Positions 1 to 12,418 of a DNA stretch of 64,000 nucleotides are shown piece by piece; the stretch's first letter is position 1, and every line of letters starts with the position of its first letter. The notes under the pieces are model-generated. The model saw only the letters and a list, made by a program, of their open reading frames with translations. It ran no database searches and was not told the DNA's origin. This stretch comes from Parasponia andersonii (Eukaryota > Streptophyta > Magnoliopsida > Rosales > Cannabaceae): contig JXTB01000006.1 of assembly GCA_002914805.1 (NCBI GenBank), forward strand, positions 2,184,543 through 2,248,542. The letters run 5' to 3'. The translations under genes and the position numbers were made by a program.

Positions 1-1511
1 CAAAATGGCCTAATTTTCACACTAAAGTTAGGCATGGAGTCAAGTGGAGAATTGAGCCCCCCACCGAAAATTTGAAAAAAAATTATATACAAAACGAAAA
101 AAGAAAAATGATGTAAAAGCAATAAAGGTCCTCAAATATTTTTTGTGAGTATTAAAGGTTCAGGAGAAATTGATGAGCTTAAAAATTATGCCTAATATTT
201 GTTGTTGAATTTAAAAATCTCAAGAGAGCTTAAACAATTAACCATAAGTGTGATGGGCCAAAGATTAATAGTGTAATTTGGAAAAAAAAAAAATAGTCTA
301 TAAATTAGTCAAGACTCACTCATCTAATATAAGTTATGAATGGGTCAAAGGCCAATAATATAGCTCATAAATTAGTCAAGATTCACTCATTTAATAAAAA
401 CTATGAAATTTATTAAAAAAAATAGGAAAAAAATCTTTTAAGTATCCTCTTCTCTAAGAAAAGTGAAATCCCTCCTCTTTCTTATTTCTTCTCCATTAGG
501 ATTATTATACGGTAAACACATTCAAATTTTAACCATTTTGTTTCTCTATTAAATATCTTTCTTAACCCTCCATCTCTATCATTTTTTTCTCCTAAATTGT
601 TCAAGGTTTTATATCTAAGGCAAGAAAATTTTCCAAGTAAGTTTATCTTTCCTTTTATGGTTTTTTTATGAACTTTTTATGATTTGAAATACATGGATGA
701 TGAATATGAATGCTATATAATAACAATTTTTCCTTATGATATTCCTCAATTTAAGTTTTTATTGTTCTATTTCTTTTTTTATTTTATTAATTTTTCTTCT
801 TTTTTTTTTTTGAGAGAGAGAAATTAATGTTCAATTTCTAACGTTAGGCTTTTCTTTTTTCTTTTAAAATAAAAATGCTAGTTGTTTCTTTTTATTTTGA
901 TTAATTATTTTGTTTCTTTTTTTTTTTTAAGAGATTAATTGTTCCATTTCTAACATTAGGCTTTTGTTTTGTTTTTTAAAGATAAAAATGCTAGTTGTTG
1001 ACTTGTTGTCTTGTTAATCCGTGGATTTTTCCATTTTAGTTTTGAAATTTGTAGTATTAGAATTTAGGTGAATACTATTATACTAATATAATCTATATAG
1101 AGTGTAAGTATTTAAACAATTGACTATTGAGTAACACATCAAAAAAGGCTTAACTTTTTTTCTTTTTAGTTTTTTTTAATGTAACAAAACAAATAACAAT
1201 GTAATTATATAAAATATATATATGTATATATATATATATACGAACGAAAATTCTACGTGCCAAATCAAATTACCAAAAGTCTAATAATGTACATTATTGT
1301 TAGTATTTAGGGAGAAGGAACAAATTGAAATAATGTACCTTATAGCGATAGTAAGCTTCTCTCTCACTCCCCCCCCCCCCCCCCTCAATATTGAGTTGAC
1401 GACTCAATATTTTTACTAATATTATTTAAGTTGCTTATAATTTCAATCTTATTATCTTAGATCTTTTGGTGATATATAACAAATTGCTTTTTTGGATTCA
1501 ATTCAACATCT
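1..1511. other. Gene-free AT-rich DNA
   Basis: I see no coding region here. The stretch is strongly AT-rich, with long A and T runs, a TA-rich microsatellite around 1205-1240 and a 16-base C run at 1369-1384. The last part may be the 5' flank of the hAT relic that follows, but I could not identify a terminal inverted repeat or an 8-bp target duplication. Confidence 0.6.
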
Positions 1512-3685
1512 ATGAAAAGATATTTCAAAAGAAAAAGTGACCAATTCCTATAGGGAAAGATAGAGATAATACAAAATCAAGTAATGTAGGTATCAATCTT
1601 ATAGAACTTCCAACAGATCATAAGTTAAGAATTCTTGTTTTAGAGTATAATGTTAATGTTAGAGATCGTGTTTAACAGGCATATATGCAAAAAAATCCTT
1701 GTCAACCTTGGGATCATAAGTTTTCATTAACAATATTTGGAAAACAATCAAGAAAATTCCACTTTGCATGATTTGAAATGTATGCTAATTAACGGGAATA
1801 CAATATAGTAAAGGATGTTGCTTTTTGCTTATGTTGTTATCTTTTTAAGACAAATCTTAGAGAATAACGAGGTGGTGATTCTTTTGTTAGTGAGGGATGT
1901 TCGAATTGGAAAAGAGTGAAATACTCCAAATTCATGTTGGGGGCACACCAACCAAGCATGGAAGAAGTGTGAATCCCTAATGAACCAAAAACAACTTATT
2001 CAGACCATTTTGTCAAAACAATCAGATCAAATGCATAATGCGCATAGAAGTCGACTGATTGCATCAATTGATTATGTTTGTTTTCTTTTATGACAAGGAC
2101 TTGCTTTTCGTGGACGATGAATCTAAAAATTCAAGTAACCAAGGAAACTTTCTTAAGCTCTTGCACTTTCTAGCTGATCACAATGAAGATATCAAAGCTA
2201 TTACATTGAAGAATGCTCCAGATAATTTAAAATTGATATCATCTAACATTCAGAAAGATATTATAAGAGCTATTGCATCAAAAACTATTAATGTTATTAT
2301 TAAAGGTATTGGTGATGCATTATTTTCTATTCTAGTTAATGACTCTCGTGATATTTCAACTAAGGAGCAAATAGTTTTAGTATTGCATTAAGTAGATAAG
2401 AATGGAAATGTAATTGAACATTTTGTCACTTAAGGACACTATTGATAAATTATATTTTAGACATGGATTAAGCATATTTAGATTGAGGGGACATAGTTAT
2501 GATGGGGCAAGTAATATGCATGGTGAGGTCAATGGCCTCAAACCACTTATTTTGAAAGAAAATTCATGTGCTTATTATATTCATTGTTTTGCTCATTAAC
2601 TACAGCTAGCTCTTATAGTTATGGCAAAGAAATATATTCAAGTTGCATCATTTTTCAGCGTGGTTGTTAGTATTGTAAATGTTGTTAGAACTTCCTCAAA
2701 ATGTTGTGATATTCTTCAGGAAATATAAGGTGCCATAATTGTTGAAACACTTAAAAATGGTGAGATTGCAAGTGGTCAAGGCCAAAATTAGGAAACTACT
2801 CTAAACGTCCAGGTGATACTCATTGGAGCTCACATTATGGTACTTTACTTAGCTTGACCACTATATTTTCTTCAATAATTGATGTTCTTGAAATAATTAT
2901 AGACGATGGAATAAATTCTTAACAGGGGGTATAAAAAAAATAATTTACTAGAATCAATGTCATCATTTGATTATGTATTTAACCTATATTTGATGAAAAC
3001 ATTATTAAGAGTTTCAAATGAATTATCAAGAGCATTACATAGAAAAGATCAAAACATTGTAATTGCTATGAATTTGGTGAGATTGTGCAAGGAACGATTG
3101 CAGATGATAAGAGAAAGTGGATGAGAGTCCATTTTTGATCAAGTCTCGATGTTTTGTGGAAAGCATAATGTAGTTGTTTTAAACATATATGATACTTTTA
3201 TAATTCAAGGTCGATCACGGTGCAAAGCTCAAAAAATCACAAATTTACACTACTTTTACGTAGAGTTATTTATTATGATTGATATGCAACTTCAAGAGTT
3301 GAATGATCATTTCAATGAGGTGTATAGCATGTTTATGTCCTGATGATTCATTCTCGGCTTTTGATAAGAAGAAATTAATCTAGATTTTTCTACTACACAA
3401 CTTTTGGTACTCAATGAGCAGTTTTTTGGTTTAAAGAGTATTGGTGATCTTGTAAAAAAAATAGTTGGTGCAGGAAAAATAAATGTGTATCGATTAGTTT
3501 ATCAACTTTTGATGTTGGCGATAATTTTACCATTTGTTACAGTTACCAGTTGTAATAGAATGAGTCATCAATAAATGAATGACAATTTACTTATATATGT
3601 GGAGAAAAACATCTTTAATAGTCTTGATAACAAAGTTATTATACAATGTTTTCAAAGTATAAAATCACGTCGGGGACAATTATAA
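1512..3685 (+). pseudogene. Decayed hAT-type transposase (TTF zinc finger / DUF4371 / ZMYM1-like)
   Basis: Relic of a domesticable hAT-superfamily transposase gene of the plant ZMYM1-like group. Reading in pieces from the ATG at 1512, it begins MKRYFKRKS, typical of the family. Next comes a segment around 1600-1760 resembling the TTF-type zinc finger. A DUF4371-like block lies at 2059-2391, a block ending in YIHCFAH at 2414-2599, and a block with KITNLHYFYVELF at 3149-3343. The C-terminal dimerisation region near 3510-3685 includes LPFVTVTSCNRMS and ends in KSRRGQ. Stops and frameshifts separate every block, so no full-length protein can be made. The family normally encodes one long ORF of roughly 700-800 residues, and this layout covers most of that length. 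Domain names rest on recognition of family sequence patterns. Terminal repeats were not found. Confidence 0.85.
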
Positions 3686-3695
3686 TTTAGTAGTC

Positions 3696-3699
<4 letters not shown>

Positions 3700-3729
<30 letters not shown>
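3700..3729. repeat. (TA)n microsatellite
   Basis: About 30 bases of uninterrupted TA dinucleotide just downstream of the hAT relic. Ordinary plant simple repeat. Confidence 0.9.
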
Positions 3730-3734
<5 letters not shown>

Positions 3735-5987
3735 ACCCCTAGTGACAATAACTCATGGCTTCGTCCTTGACTAAAGTAGTATAACTTTTTCACCATTTTA
3801 TAAGTTGAACTCTAACACATTGCACATTATCTTTCTAGTCCTCAACAATTAATTTATTTCACAAACTAATATATTAATATATTAATTAACACATTATTCA
3901 AATTTATTCTAATAATATTTGTATTATTTACTTAAGTTTAGTATAAATTTTAGTTTAAATAATAATCAAATCAAATTAAATATAAATTAAATTAAATCAT
4001 TATATAATAAAGGTTAATAAAAATGGATATATTTGGAATAAATTTATAGGAAGTTATAAAGGTAAGGATTATAATGAAAAAAAAAAAAAAAAGAGTACTG
4101 CTGGTACGGTGAATAATGTTACACCAAATTCGGTATAAGAATATTCACCCCCACCATATTGGTGTAAGATTTGATATTGGATTGGCGAGAGATTTTGACA
4201 CCAAAATCGTATTTTACACCAAATCGATGTAGAATTGGAGATCCGCTTACAACTTAAAAGTTCTTTTAGCGAACCGTGAGACGCATTTGACGGTACCAAC
4301 CATCATACTTCAGATATTTTGCAATATGTTGGTGACAGACAAAACTAAATCTTTCTAGTCCATAGGTTGAAACGAACCATGACCCTAGCCAAGAATTCAG
4401 CTCTCGTAATAGCACCATGCTTTATTCAAGATAATTTTATGTTTGAACAAATTTTCCTTTCTTGGTCAACTCGAGGGATGAAAGCACCAAAAAAATTCAA
4501 ATATTGATTTATCCTTTATGTATTAAGAATAATATTAAAGACATATTTTTTATGCAAAATATTTACATGAAATGATTTGGCATGATTTTGAACCACACTC
4601 ATTTGGTATTTAAAAAAAAATAATGATCGTCCAAAGCATTACTCATTCATTAGGGCATTATTTAATATGAGCCAACTATTTTCAAGAATTAGATTAGATT
4701 AGATTGTAGTCCAATCCTATCCCGTGTTTGGTATGTTATTTTTTTATTAGGATAGGAATTAGAAGTGTGTTTCATAATTATAACTAAATAAAAATTTTGA
4801 GTTTGATTAATTAGAAAAATGCCACTTTTAAAACTAATTTAGGAAAATACCATTTTTTAAAACTCAATTTTATAAAATTATCATCTCTGAAAACTATTTA
4901 CAAAAATACCACTTTTACTTGCGTAGTATTTCGTCTCCCAGCATATCAATTTTACGCCATCGTGACATAAACATGCTGAACTTTATCATGAAATATCTAA
5001 CATACAAGATAATAATAATAAGTAAAAATACGAAGTTCAATATAATCTTTTTTTTTCTTTTGCTTATGAACAAGTTTGCGCTTTTCCATTGGCAGCTATG
5101 TAAAGTTCCTTTTTGAACAATTTTTTTCGCTTTCAAGCAAAAGAAAGAATGAAACCTTTTCTTTTCTTGTCAAAACAAACAATCATGCATTTATTCCGCA
5201 AAATAAATATATAAAAATAAATAAATAATAAAAAAAAATCATGCAAATATAAGAAACTCTATAAGAGGGAAAGAAAAAAGATGCTATTGGAATTTTCAAA
5301 ACATAAAACGAAATCGATATAGTTGTATTTACTTTTGATTGCCTTGTTCCCCCGATCCAAAATTTTAATCAACTTTTACTATACAACCAGAAAGCGGAAA
5401 AAAAAAAAAAAAAAAAAGCATAGAAATCACTTTCTCAAAACGAATGAGAAAAGAATTTCGCTATGATGCTGAGCTTGACATATCGGGGCCATCCGTGGAC
5501 CACTACGTCTGACTGTAGCGAAACCTTAGAGAAGAAAAACATGAAGATAGCAACAGAGAACCAATAATAAGTACATGGAATTCTTGCCTTAAACTCTGGG
5601 TTTTGACTCAAAAATACGAAACCAGAGTAGGAACTAAAAGCAAAAAAAATTCTGTTGTAAGCAGCATTGTCGTGCCTTTATAGTGGTAACTTTGATTCCA
5701 GAAGCAACACATCTATCGTCTATGTTCAACCAGTAATGCAAAAGGCTTTATCTAACACAAACCTATTTCCATCAGTATAATGCTTAATTAACATTCCTTG
5801 ATGTAAAGTCTTTTCAAAAGACTAAAAATACAAAATCACCAACTACATCTGCGTCCCAGTAAGGCAGTAATGCCACAAGGTAAAACGGGGGAAAAAATGG
5901 AGAAGAACAATAAAAATGACTCGACAGTTGCAAAGGCTAGGAAATCTCCAACTACAACAATTACCCGGATTTGCTGAACAGAGGCAT
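3730..5987. other. Gene-free AT-rich DNA, including the likely BADC 3' UTR
   Basis: No protein-coding region is supported. Short ORFs at 4069-4299 and 4915-5136 have no recognisable family features. A segment at about 4800-4920 contains repeated phrases of the kind 'aaaatgccacttt', resembling the dispersed repeats at 10.2 and 31.3 kb. The final few hundred bases before 5988 should hold the 3' UTR of the minus-strand BADC gene. Confidence 0.5.
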
Positions 5988-8900
5988 TCACTGGATACCA
6001 TGAAATGATGGCAAGACAGCAATAAGCGGGTCTCCGTAACCAACAGCTTCTGTAAACCATACCCAATTCAAATAAAGATTAAGTTTGACAACTGCTATAA
6101 CGATGCTCATTCATCAATGCAGATACTAAAAAGGTAAAGCACAATATATCCAAGACGCATATTTCTGTTCTGTTGATATTTCAGTGTCATGACAAATTTA
6201 AATGCCTTCTTGGTTCAGAATGCCACTTCTCTAGACCTCTCGGTCCATAAGACATATTAATGACAACTGACTAGATCTTAACCTTTGTCGTCATTCTTCA
6301 TCCAAATATATTTGGACCATCAGAAATTAATAAACTAAAATACTTGAAAGCACAATTTTGGGAACTCGTGATTTCCATATTCTGCACCTTTTATGGTGTC
6401 AAAATAAATTTCCATAACACATTTCATACAAGAAAGATATTCTAGATATTAAATACATAGTGTGCCCAATCATAAGCATTTAGTTTTACCTCCATCAGCA
6501 AAGAGCACCTTCAAAACTTCTCCACCCACATCTGACTGCTCAACATATCAAGACCAAACCATCACGACAGATGTATTTCTCTAAGCACAACATACCAAAA
6601 AGGAACTAAAACAGAAATCTTACCTTCACAGGAAGTTCTGTGCCAAATTGATCCACGTATCCAATTACTTGTCCCTCTTTAATTACATCTCCCTGTATAT
6701 TTCTCAGTATAACAAAAGAAACAAAGTAGAATAAAAAAGTAGTCAATGTAATAATTGACCGAGTTCAGGCATTTAAAACATACATCTAAATTAGAACATA
6801 CAAATAACGACCAACAGGTAGACAAATTTTAGGATTCCTTTTATCCTAGAAAATTTTGATAATGACGTACAGATGTTGTTCAAAATATAGATGAGCAACA
6901 AATACCTCTTTGCAGATTGGTGGTTGCTTCTTTCCTTTCACTGTTCTGCCCCTTCGGAATGAGCCAACCTAGCAAAAAAGCAATTGCAGATGTTAAGTTG
7001 AACATTCCCCTGAACAAAGAAAAAATATAAACATGATCCCCCAATTATAGACAGAACACATACCGTTGGAGAAGACACAAGAACATATGTATTAGATCCA
7101 GAAGCCTCCAAGGCTGCTAGCTTTGATGACTTCACCAAAGAGACATTTGCGAATGGACTGGTATTTTGAGGAGAGGTTTTGGGCAGTGATGGTAGTGGAG
7201 GCGTAGCAGGAGCAGATTCAACCATCGGTTTAGTTGGAATAGGTGGTGGTGATATTGGTGAGATGCTGGACAATGGAGCTTTGGTGGCTCCAATGTTCCG
7301 CTTCAAATGCATCTCAAAGTCTCCAACCTATCACAGGGGACCAAATGCTAGTCAAATAAGAAAATGCAGTAGCCAACAATTTCCAAATTTCAGCAATTGA
7401 GGGACAACTGTTCTATATTGCAAATTTTCCAAGAAATTCTGTGAAATTTCACCAGGTCATATACATGACAATATGACATTATTGTTTTCCTAGTACTTTG
7501 GCAGATTTTCTCACATGGAAGCTGTAGATAGTTTGAGCTATATACACTGTGACAGCATTAATGATTCATGAAATATGGAGTTATCAAGACCATTTTGGTC
7601 TAACTCACGTACACACTTGTTACTTATTCATAGAACTTTTTGCAACCACACTAAGCAACAAGAATACATTTAAAAGAAACCAATTGCTCGATAGGTTGAA
7701 GTTCACCTTTAGTTTTAGTTCAGCAACCTCCGTCTCATCGCAGACTTCTAGCATCAATGCCTAATGATTCAAAACAATAGGCAAAATTCAAGTGTATGTC
7801 AATACAGACAGAATAATGCAAAAAGTGAATGTAAAAATGTATCCTAGGCAAATATGTGCTAAGACAAAATTAGTAACACAATTTCATGACAAACCATCAA
7901 ACATGATAGAGTATGCCTTGACCAATAGAGCGACATAAAGGCAAGGGATTGAAAATTAGCTAGACGATGTTAAATTAGTTCATTGTAAATTCAATCAAGC
8001 TTATTTTGATTTGCAGATCAAACCATAAATAGAAGCTCCACAAAGCAGGTTAGATTATTTTGAAACATATGCAATCACAATAAAAATCTATTTTTTCCCT
8101 AAAATGAAATGATTTCTGACATCAAGTAAACGAAGTGGATATTAGTCATATGACATATAGGTAACATCTGCATGGTACTAATAGAACACTTTCAACAATT
8201 CAGTTGTTATCTGACCAACAAAGAAAAGGAACTTAAGAGTAACAGGCGGATGAGAAAAAAAAAACTTTAAAAGTAACAAGTGAATGAAAGAAAGAGTTAA
8301 GCAACCCTAAAAATACATGCTCACCTCAAATCCGCTAGGAAAAGTTGCACTTCGTGGGGTTTTCTCCAGTGAACCTTGTGGAATGCAATCTGATGAAACT
8401 GCTTCATGAGTATCAATTCTAGGTTGGAAAAATAAACACTGTCTGGATAATGCAACAGTTACAGACTAGCTCACACAAACACACGGTATCACAGGTCTTA
8501 AACGATATTAGTTCATAGGACTACAGTGTGCCAACCAGCCACTTTAAACAACAAAATATGGCAGCTTCCCCTCATAGGCTAAGGGGAGTAACTTTGAACA
8601 AAGGAATGTGTTCAAGTATATGCATAAGACCTGAAGTTGTTGCTCGTAGTTACATACAAATATACATCATATAGTAGTTTGTCACCAGACAGAAACTCTC
8701 TGAACTAACCTAAGCCCTAAAATAGAAGTCAAGCATATTCAGGGGTTGAATTTTCTAGTTACATGTATGCATAAAAATTAAATAAAATAAAAAAATCGAC
8801 AGAGTTTAAAGATTCAATAACCTCACCATTGGACTTAGTTGTGTCCTTAGCTTCTGATGTCTTTACACATGACACTAGCATTCCTTTATGTTTTTTCGGG

Positions 8901-9662
8901 GAGTAAACTAACCTCCCACCAATACCCAAACTTTGGCTGCAAGCTCTATTTTGTATAAAATAGCGGACATTACAAGCAGGAACCGTCCCAGGCTTCTCAA
9001 GGAAAGACCTTGTATGTGTAATAGTGCCCGCTGAACCTGAAATTCCCCAAAAACCATATAATCACGAGATTGCAGACCAAGCTTTGCAGAATAAAACTTC
9101 AAAGCATAGCATTTATCAATGAACAACAAACAAATGAATGCTTAAAAGCAGAGAACAATCTAAACTAAGAAAAAGACAAATCAAAAGCTGGATAATAGCA
9201 TCAAACACTTGAGCCCAAGAAATGTGTAAAGCATTGTCACTATCCTAAGGAATTAACTTAAAATCAAAACAAATAAATCAAAATTAGATCCATTGAGCTC
9301 AAGAAAGCTCCATTTACGCCAATGAAGATCACATAGACAAAACACTAGATCCTACCGCCCTAACCCAAAATATGAAACTTTCCATGAAATTACCATTTAA
9401 TCAATCCCTCCCAGAGAAATGGAGCTAAGTAAACTGACAAAAAATGGAACTTCTTCCAAAGCATTTTGTTCCATTTTCTCGAATTTCTTCGTCAAAATCA
9501 GGTAGAGAGCACGAATCATCCATATCCATTTCCACTGAACCTCACTTGAAACTTCACTATATAAATATATATATACATATGCATACATACATGTATGTAT
9601 CTACATTAAGAGAAGAAGATGTACTTACAATTGAAGGATCGGAGAACAGCAGAGGACTCCAT
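5988..9662 (-). CDS. Biotin/lipoyl attachment domain-containing protein (BADC), nine exons, with an apparent 1-base frameshift
   Basis: Plastid BCCP-like protein without biotin. In Arabidopsis, BADC proteins replace biotin carboxyl carrier subunits in heteromeric acetyl-CoA carboxylase and damp fatty-acid synthesis. Exons, in coding order: 9662-9629, 9036-8827, 8399-8325, 7760-7707, 7327-7064, 6968-6906, 6692-6624, 6535-6490, 6049-5988. All introns are GT-AG and the stop is TGA. The start gives MESSAVLRSFN, a plausible transit-peptide start. About 291 residues result if one extra base is ignored. A Pro/Ser-rich linker (exon 5) precedes the C-terminal biotinyl-lipoyl fold (residues about 234-291). 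Where BCCP has the biotinylated AMKLM motif, this protein reads FGTELPVKS, so no biotin lysine is present. Exon 3 has five T on the coding strand (plus-strand A at 8340-8344) where the conserved frame needs four. Read literally, translation stops two codons later. Confidence 0.9.
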
Positions 9663-10149
9663 GGAAGGGGAAAAAGCTCGAACAGAATGTGGAGAAAAGG
9701 ATCAGGTGTCGAAACGAAGCAGACGCAGAAATGGAGGACTAAATTGAAATAGAAAGTAGAGGAACTGGGGAGAGGTGATAATTAATAAGAGATGATGATG
9801 TTTATGGGTATGGGTTTGGTTTGAGGAGCTTCGTCTTTGTAATTTCCGCCCCCCAACTCTCATCAGTTTCTCCGTTTTAGTTCATCCTGATGCTGGCTAA
9901 CGTGCGCCAGGGGGTTTTGTCCACTTTACAGTTACGTGGCTCTTATCTGGCGCTCCTTTGAAATTTACGGTTTGAGATTTTTTGTACAATACAATACGGC
10001 ATGTTTTCGTAAGCCCAGGAAGCCAACTAAACGACACTCGTGTTTTCGTTCCCTCGAGATCCTGTCAACGCGTCGTCGTTTTGAACGGTTCATGCAACAA
10101 AGCCGGCCCTTGGGCTTTACCTCTGGCTGGAAACTGGGCCTTTTGGTTT
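9663..10149. other. BADC upstream region
   Basis: Holds the 5' UTR and presumably the promoter of the minus-strand BADC gene. It is less AT-rich than its surroundings, particularly at 9830-10150. Two overlapping short ORFs at 9936-10229 look like chance readings. I do not see a clear TATA box for BADC, which is usual for housekeeping plastid-protein genes. Confidence 0.5.
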
Positions 10150-10490
10150 CTTTGTTGGGTTTGGATACTTTTAGAGTATTTATAAGAAATGCCCTTTTCC
10201 AGATTAATTTAAAAATGGATGTTTTTTAGTTGACATACTTTAAAAAAAATAAATCAATATATTTTAATATACTAAATATAAAAGAGTCATTTTTTAAATA
10301 ATTTTTAAAATTAAGCCATTTTCTAACAGTTTTTAAAAATGGTCATTTTTGCAAACTTTGATAAAAAAAAATTCGGCCATTTCTAACCGTATTTGAAAAA
10401 TGGCCATTTTACAAACTTTAATCCAAAATCCGGTCATTCGACTAAAAATCCCATACTTTTACCTTTTTTTTTTTGGAGAAAAAATACCAA
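10150..10490 (+). repeat. Dispersed repeat, copy 1 ('aatggccatttt' family)
   Basis: The stretch begins near 'tagagtatttata' and then contains repeated phrases such as 'aaatggtcattttt' and 'aaaatggccatttt' at about 60-base spacing. The reverse complement of 31180-31490 has the same order of phrases, including the opening 'tagagtatttata' and 'ttttttagttga', so the two are diverged copies in opposite orientation. No ORF is present. Class of element unknown. Confidence 0.7.
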
Positions 10491-10979
10491 AAACAAGACC
10501 TATAAAAATAAGTAGTCATCTCGTACGACCTAAAAAGATACTTCTCTAAATATTTAGAATTAGAAAATGCGGTGATATTTTAGCAAATAAGCCATAATTT
10601 TTTTATGATAACAATTAGATATTTAATGCATAACTTAGCATAGATATTTAACTTACCGTGTTAGAAAGTAAGGTGTTTAGTCCCCACTAGATCTATTTAG
10701 CTGTTCCTTTTTCACCCTTTTTTTAATTTTACATTTATTTTTTCCTTTTCAGATATTTTTTATGTTTTTTATCTTCCCCCTTTTTTAACCTATGTTTTAA
10801 TTTTTTTTATTTGCCTTTCTCTTCTTCATCCTTTTTCAATTTTTTTTCTTTTTCATTTTCCAATTTTACTCCTTTCATTCCCCCCCCCCTCTTCCCCCCC
10901 CCCCCTTTTTATTTTTTGTTTTCATTTTTTCCATTTCCATTTATTTTTTCAACACTAACTCTATTATTTTTATATATTA
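10491..10979. other. Gene-free pyrimidine-rich stretch
   Basis: Between about 10690 and 10950 the plus strand is almost entirely T and C, with two C runs near 10881-10905. No coding potential is visible. It may be a decayed polypyrimidine microsatellite. Confidence 0.5.
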
Positions 10980-12379
10980 CTAATTATTAGGTAATGGTAA
11001 AAACAAATTTAGTTTCTCGTTGACAAAATTAATTACTAATTTCCAATAATTAATTTTGTTAGGAGTTTCTAATTTTCAATAACCGATTTGGTTACTACTT
11101 ATTGTCAGAAAAACTAATTCAATTTTCAGTTTTAAGTAGCCAAATTACTTATTGATTTCCAATGTCTAGAAATTAATTTGGTTATTAATTATTATTAGAA
11201 ACTTATTTAGTTTCTAGTTATTAGGTTCTAATAACTGAATTAGTTTTTAATAACTAATAATTTAATTAACCAAATAGTTCTACTATTTATGATAAAAACT
11301 AATTTAATTTTTTAATTTTTTAATTTTATTAATGAAATAGTTCTACTAATTTTAGTAGAAACCAATATGGTTTCTGGTTTCTAGTATCCAATTTAGTTTC
11401 AAGTTTCCAATAATCAATTGGTTTATAGTTTCCTCTGGTAAATTGACAATTGGTTTCAAGAGTGATTAGTTACAAATTAGTGACTTGATTACTAGTTTTC
11501 AATTTTGAGTAACTAATGTAGTTACCGTTTTCCAATAACAAATTTTATAATTAGCTTTCCGCAATCAATTCAGTTACCAGTCTATAAGAACTAATTTTGT
11601 TGCTAGTTTCGTGTTTCTACTAACTAATTTGATAACTAGTTTTTAGTAAGCGATTTTGTTAATGAATTCAAGAGGAACCAATGACCATTTAGTTACTAGT
11701 TTTAAGAGTGATTTATAATAAGACTGATGACTGACTTTCATCAATTAACATGAAATTACGTAATAGGAAATCAATAGCCAATATAATTTCTAATTTCTAA
11801 TTGCATATTAGTATTTAGTTTGCATCAACTACACATGTAATTGAAACCAAAATCCATTGGTTTCTGATTTCTAATTGCATATTAGTATTTATTTTCAGTA
11901 ACCATACAAGTAACTAGAAAACATTAGCCACCATGATTTCTAGTTTCAATTGATGATTGATTTCCAACAATTGCACTAGTATGAAACTAATAATCAATTT
12001 AGTTTCTCTAATAATTAGACTTATTTCTAATTGTGATGGGATACTAATTTGGTTAATACCCAAATTAGTTTATGGTTTCTCGAATTGATTGATTGTTTCT
12101 AAAAACTAATTTAATTATTAGTTTCCAATTTTTCGTAACTAATCTGGTTACCATTTTTAAAAGCGATGTTATCGTCAACTTGGTTTCTAATTACCAGTGG
12201 AAACTAATTTGGGTTTTAGTTTCAAGAGTATACATTAACCAATTTGGTTTCTCTTGTAATCAGATTGATTTTCTGGTTGCAAGTGAAAACTAATTTAGTT
12301 ACTAACTAAATTAATCAAGTTAACTAAAGCATTAATTCTTTATTTTTTAAAAAAATTTCTTAAAAAAAAAGGAACCGGT
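10980..12379. repeat. About 1.4 kb of degenerate short-period repeat
   Basis: The whole stretch is built from loose variants of a word such as 'aactaatttggttactagt' joined to 'ttctagtttccaataa'. 'aatttagtt' or 'aatttggtt' recurs at least fifteen times at irregular spacing of roughly 20-60 bases. It has no coding potential; the short ORF at 12093-12293 is made of the same words. It runs into the assembly gap at 12380, so its true length is unknown. Confidence 0.75.
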
Positions 12380-12418
12380 NNNNNNNNNNNNNNNNNNNNN
12401 NNNNNNNNNNNNNNNNNN
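12380..12418. other. Assembly gap (39 N)
   Basis: Unknown bases directly after the degenerate repeat, consistent with a repeat-driven assembly break. Confidence 0.98.
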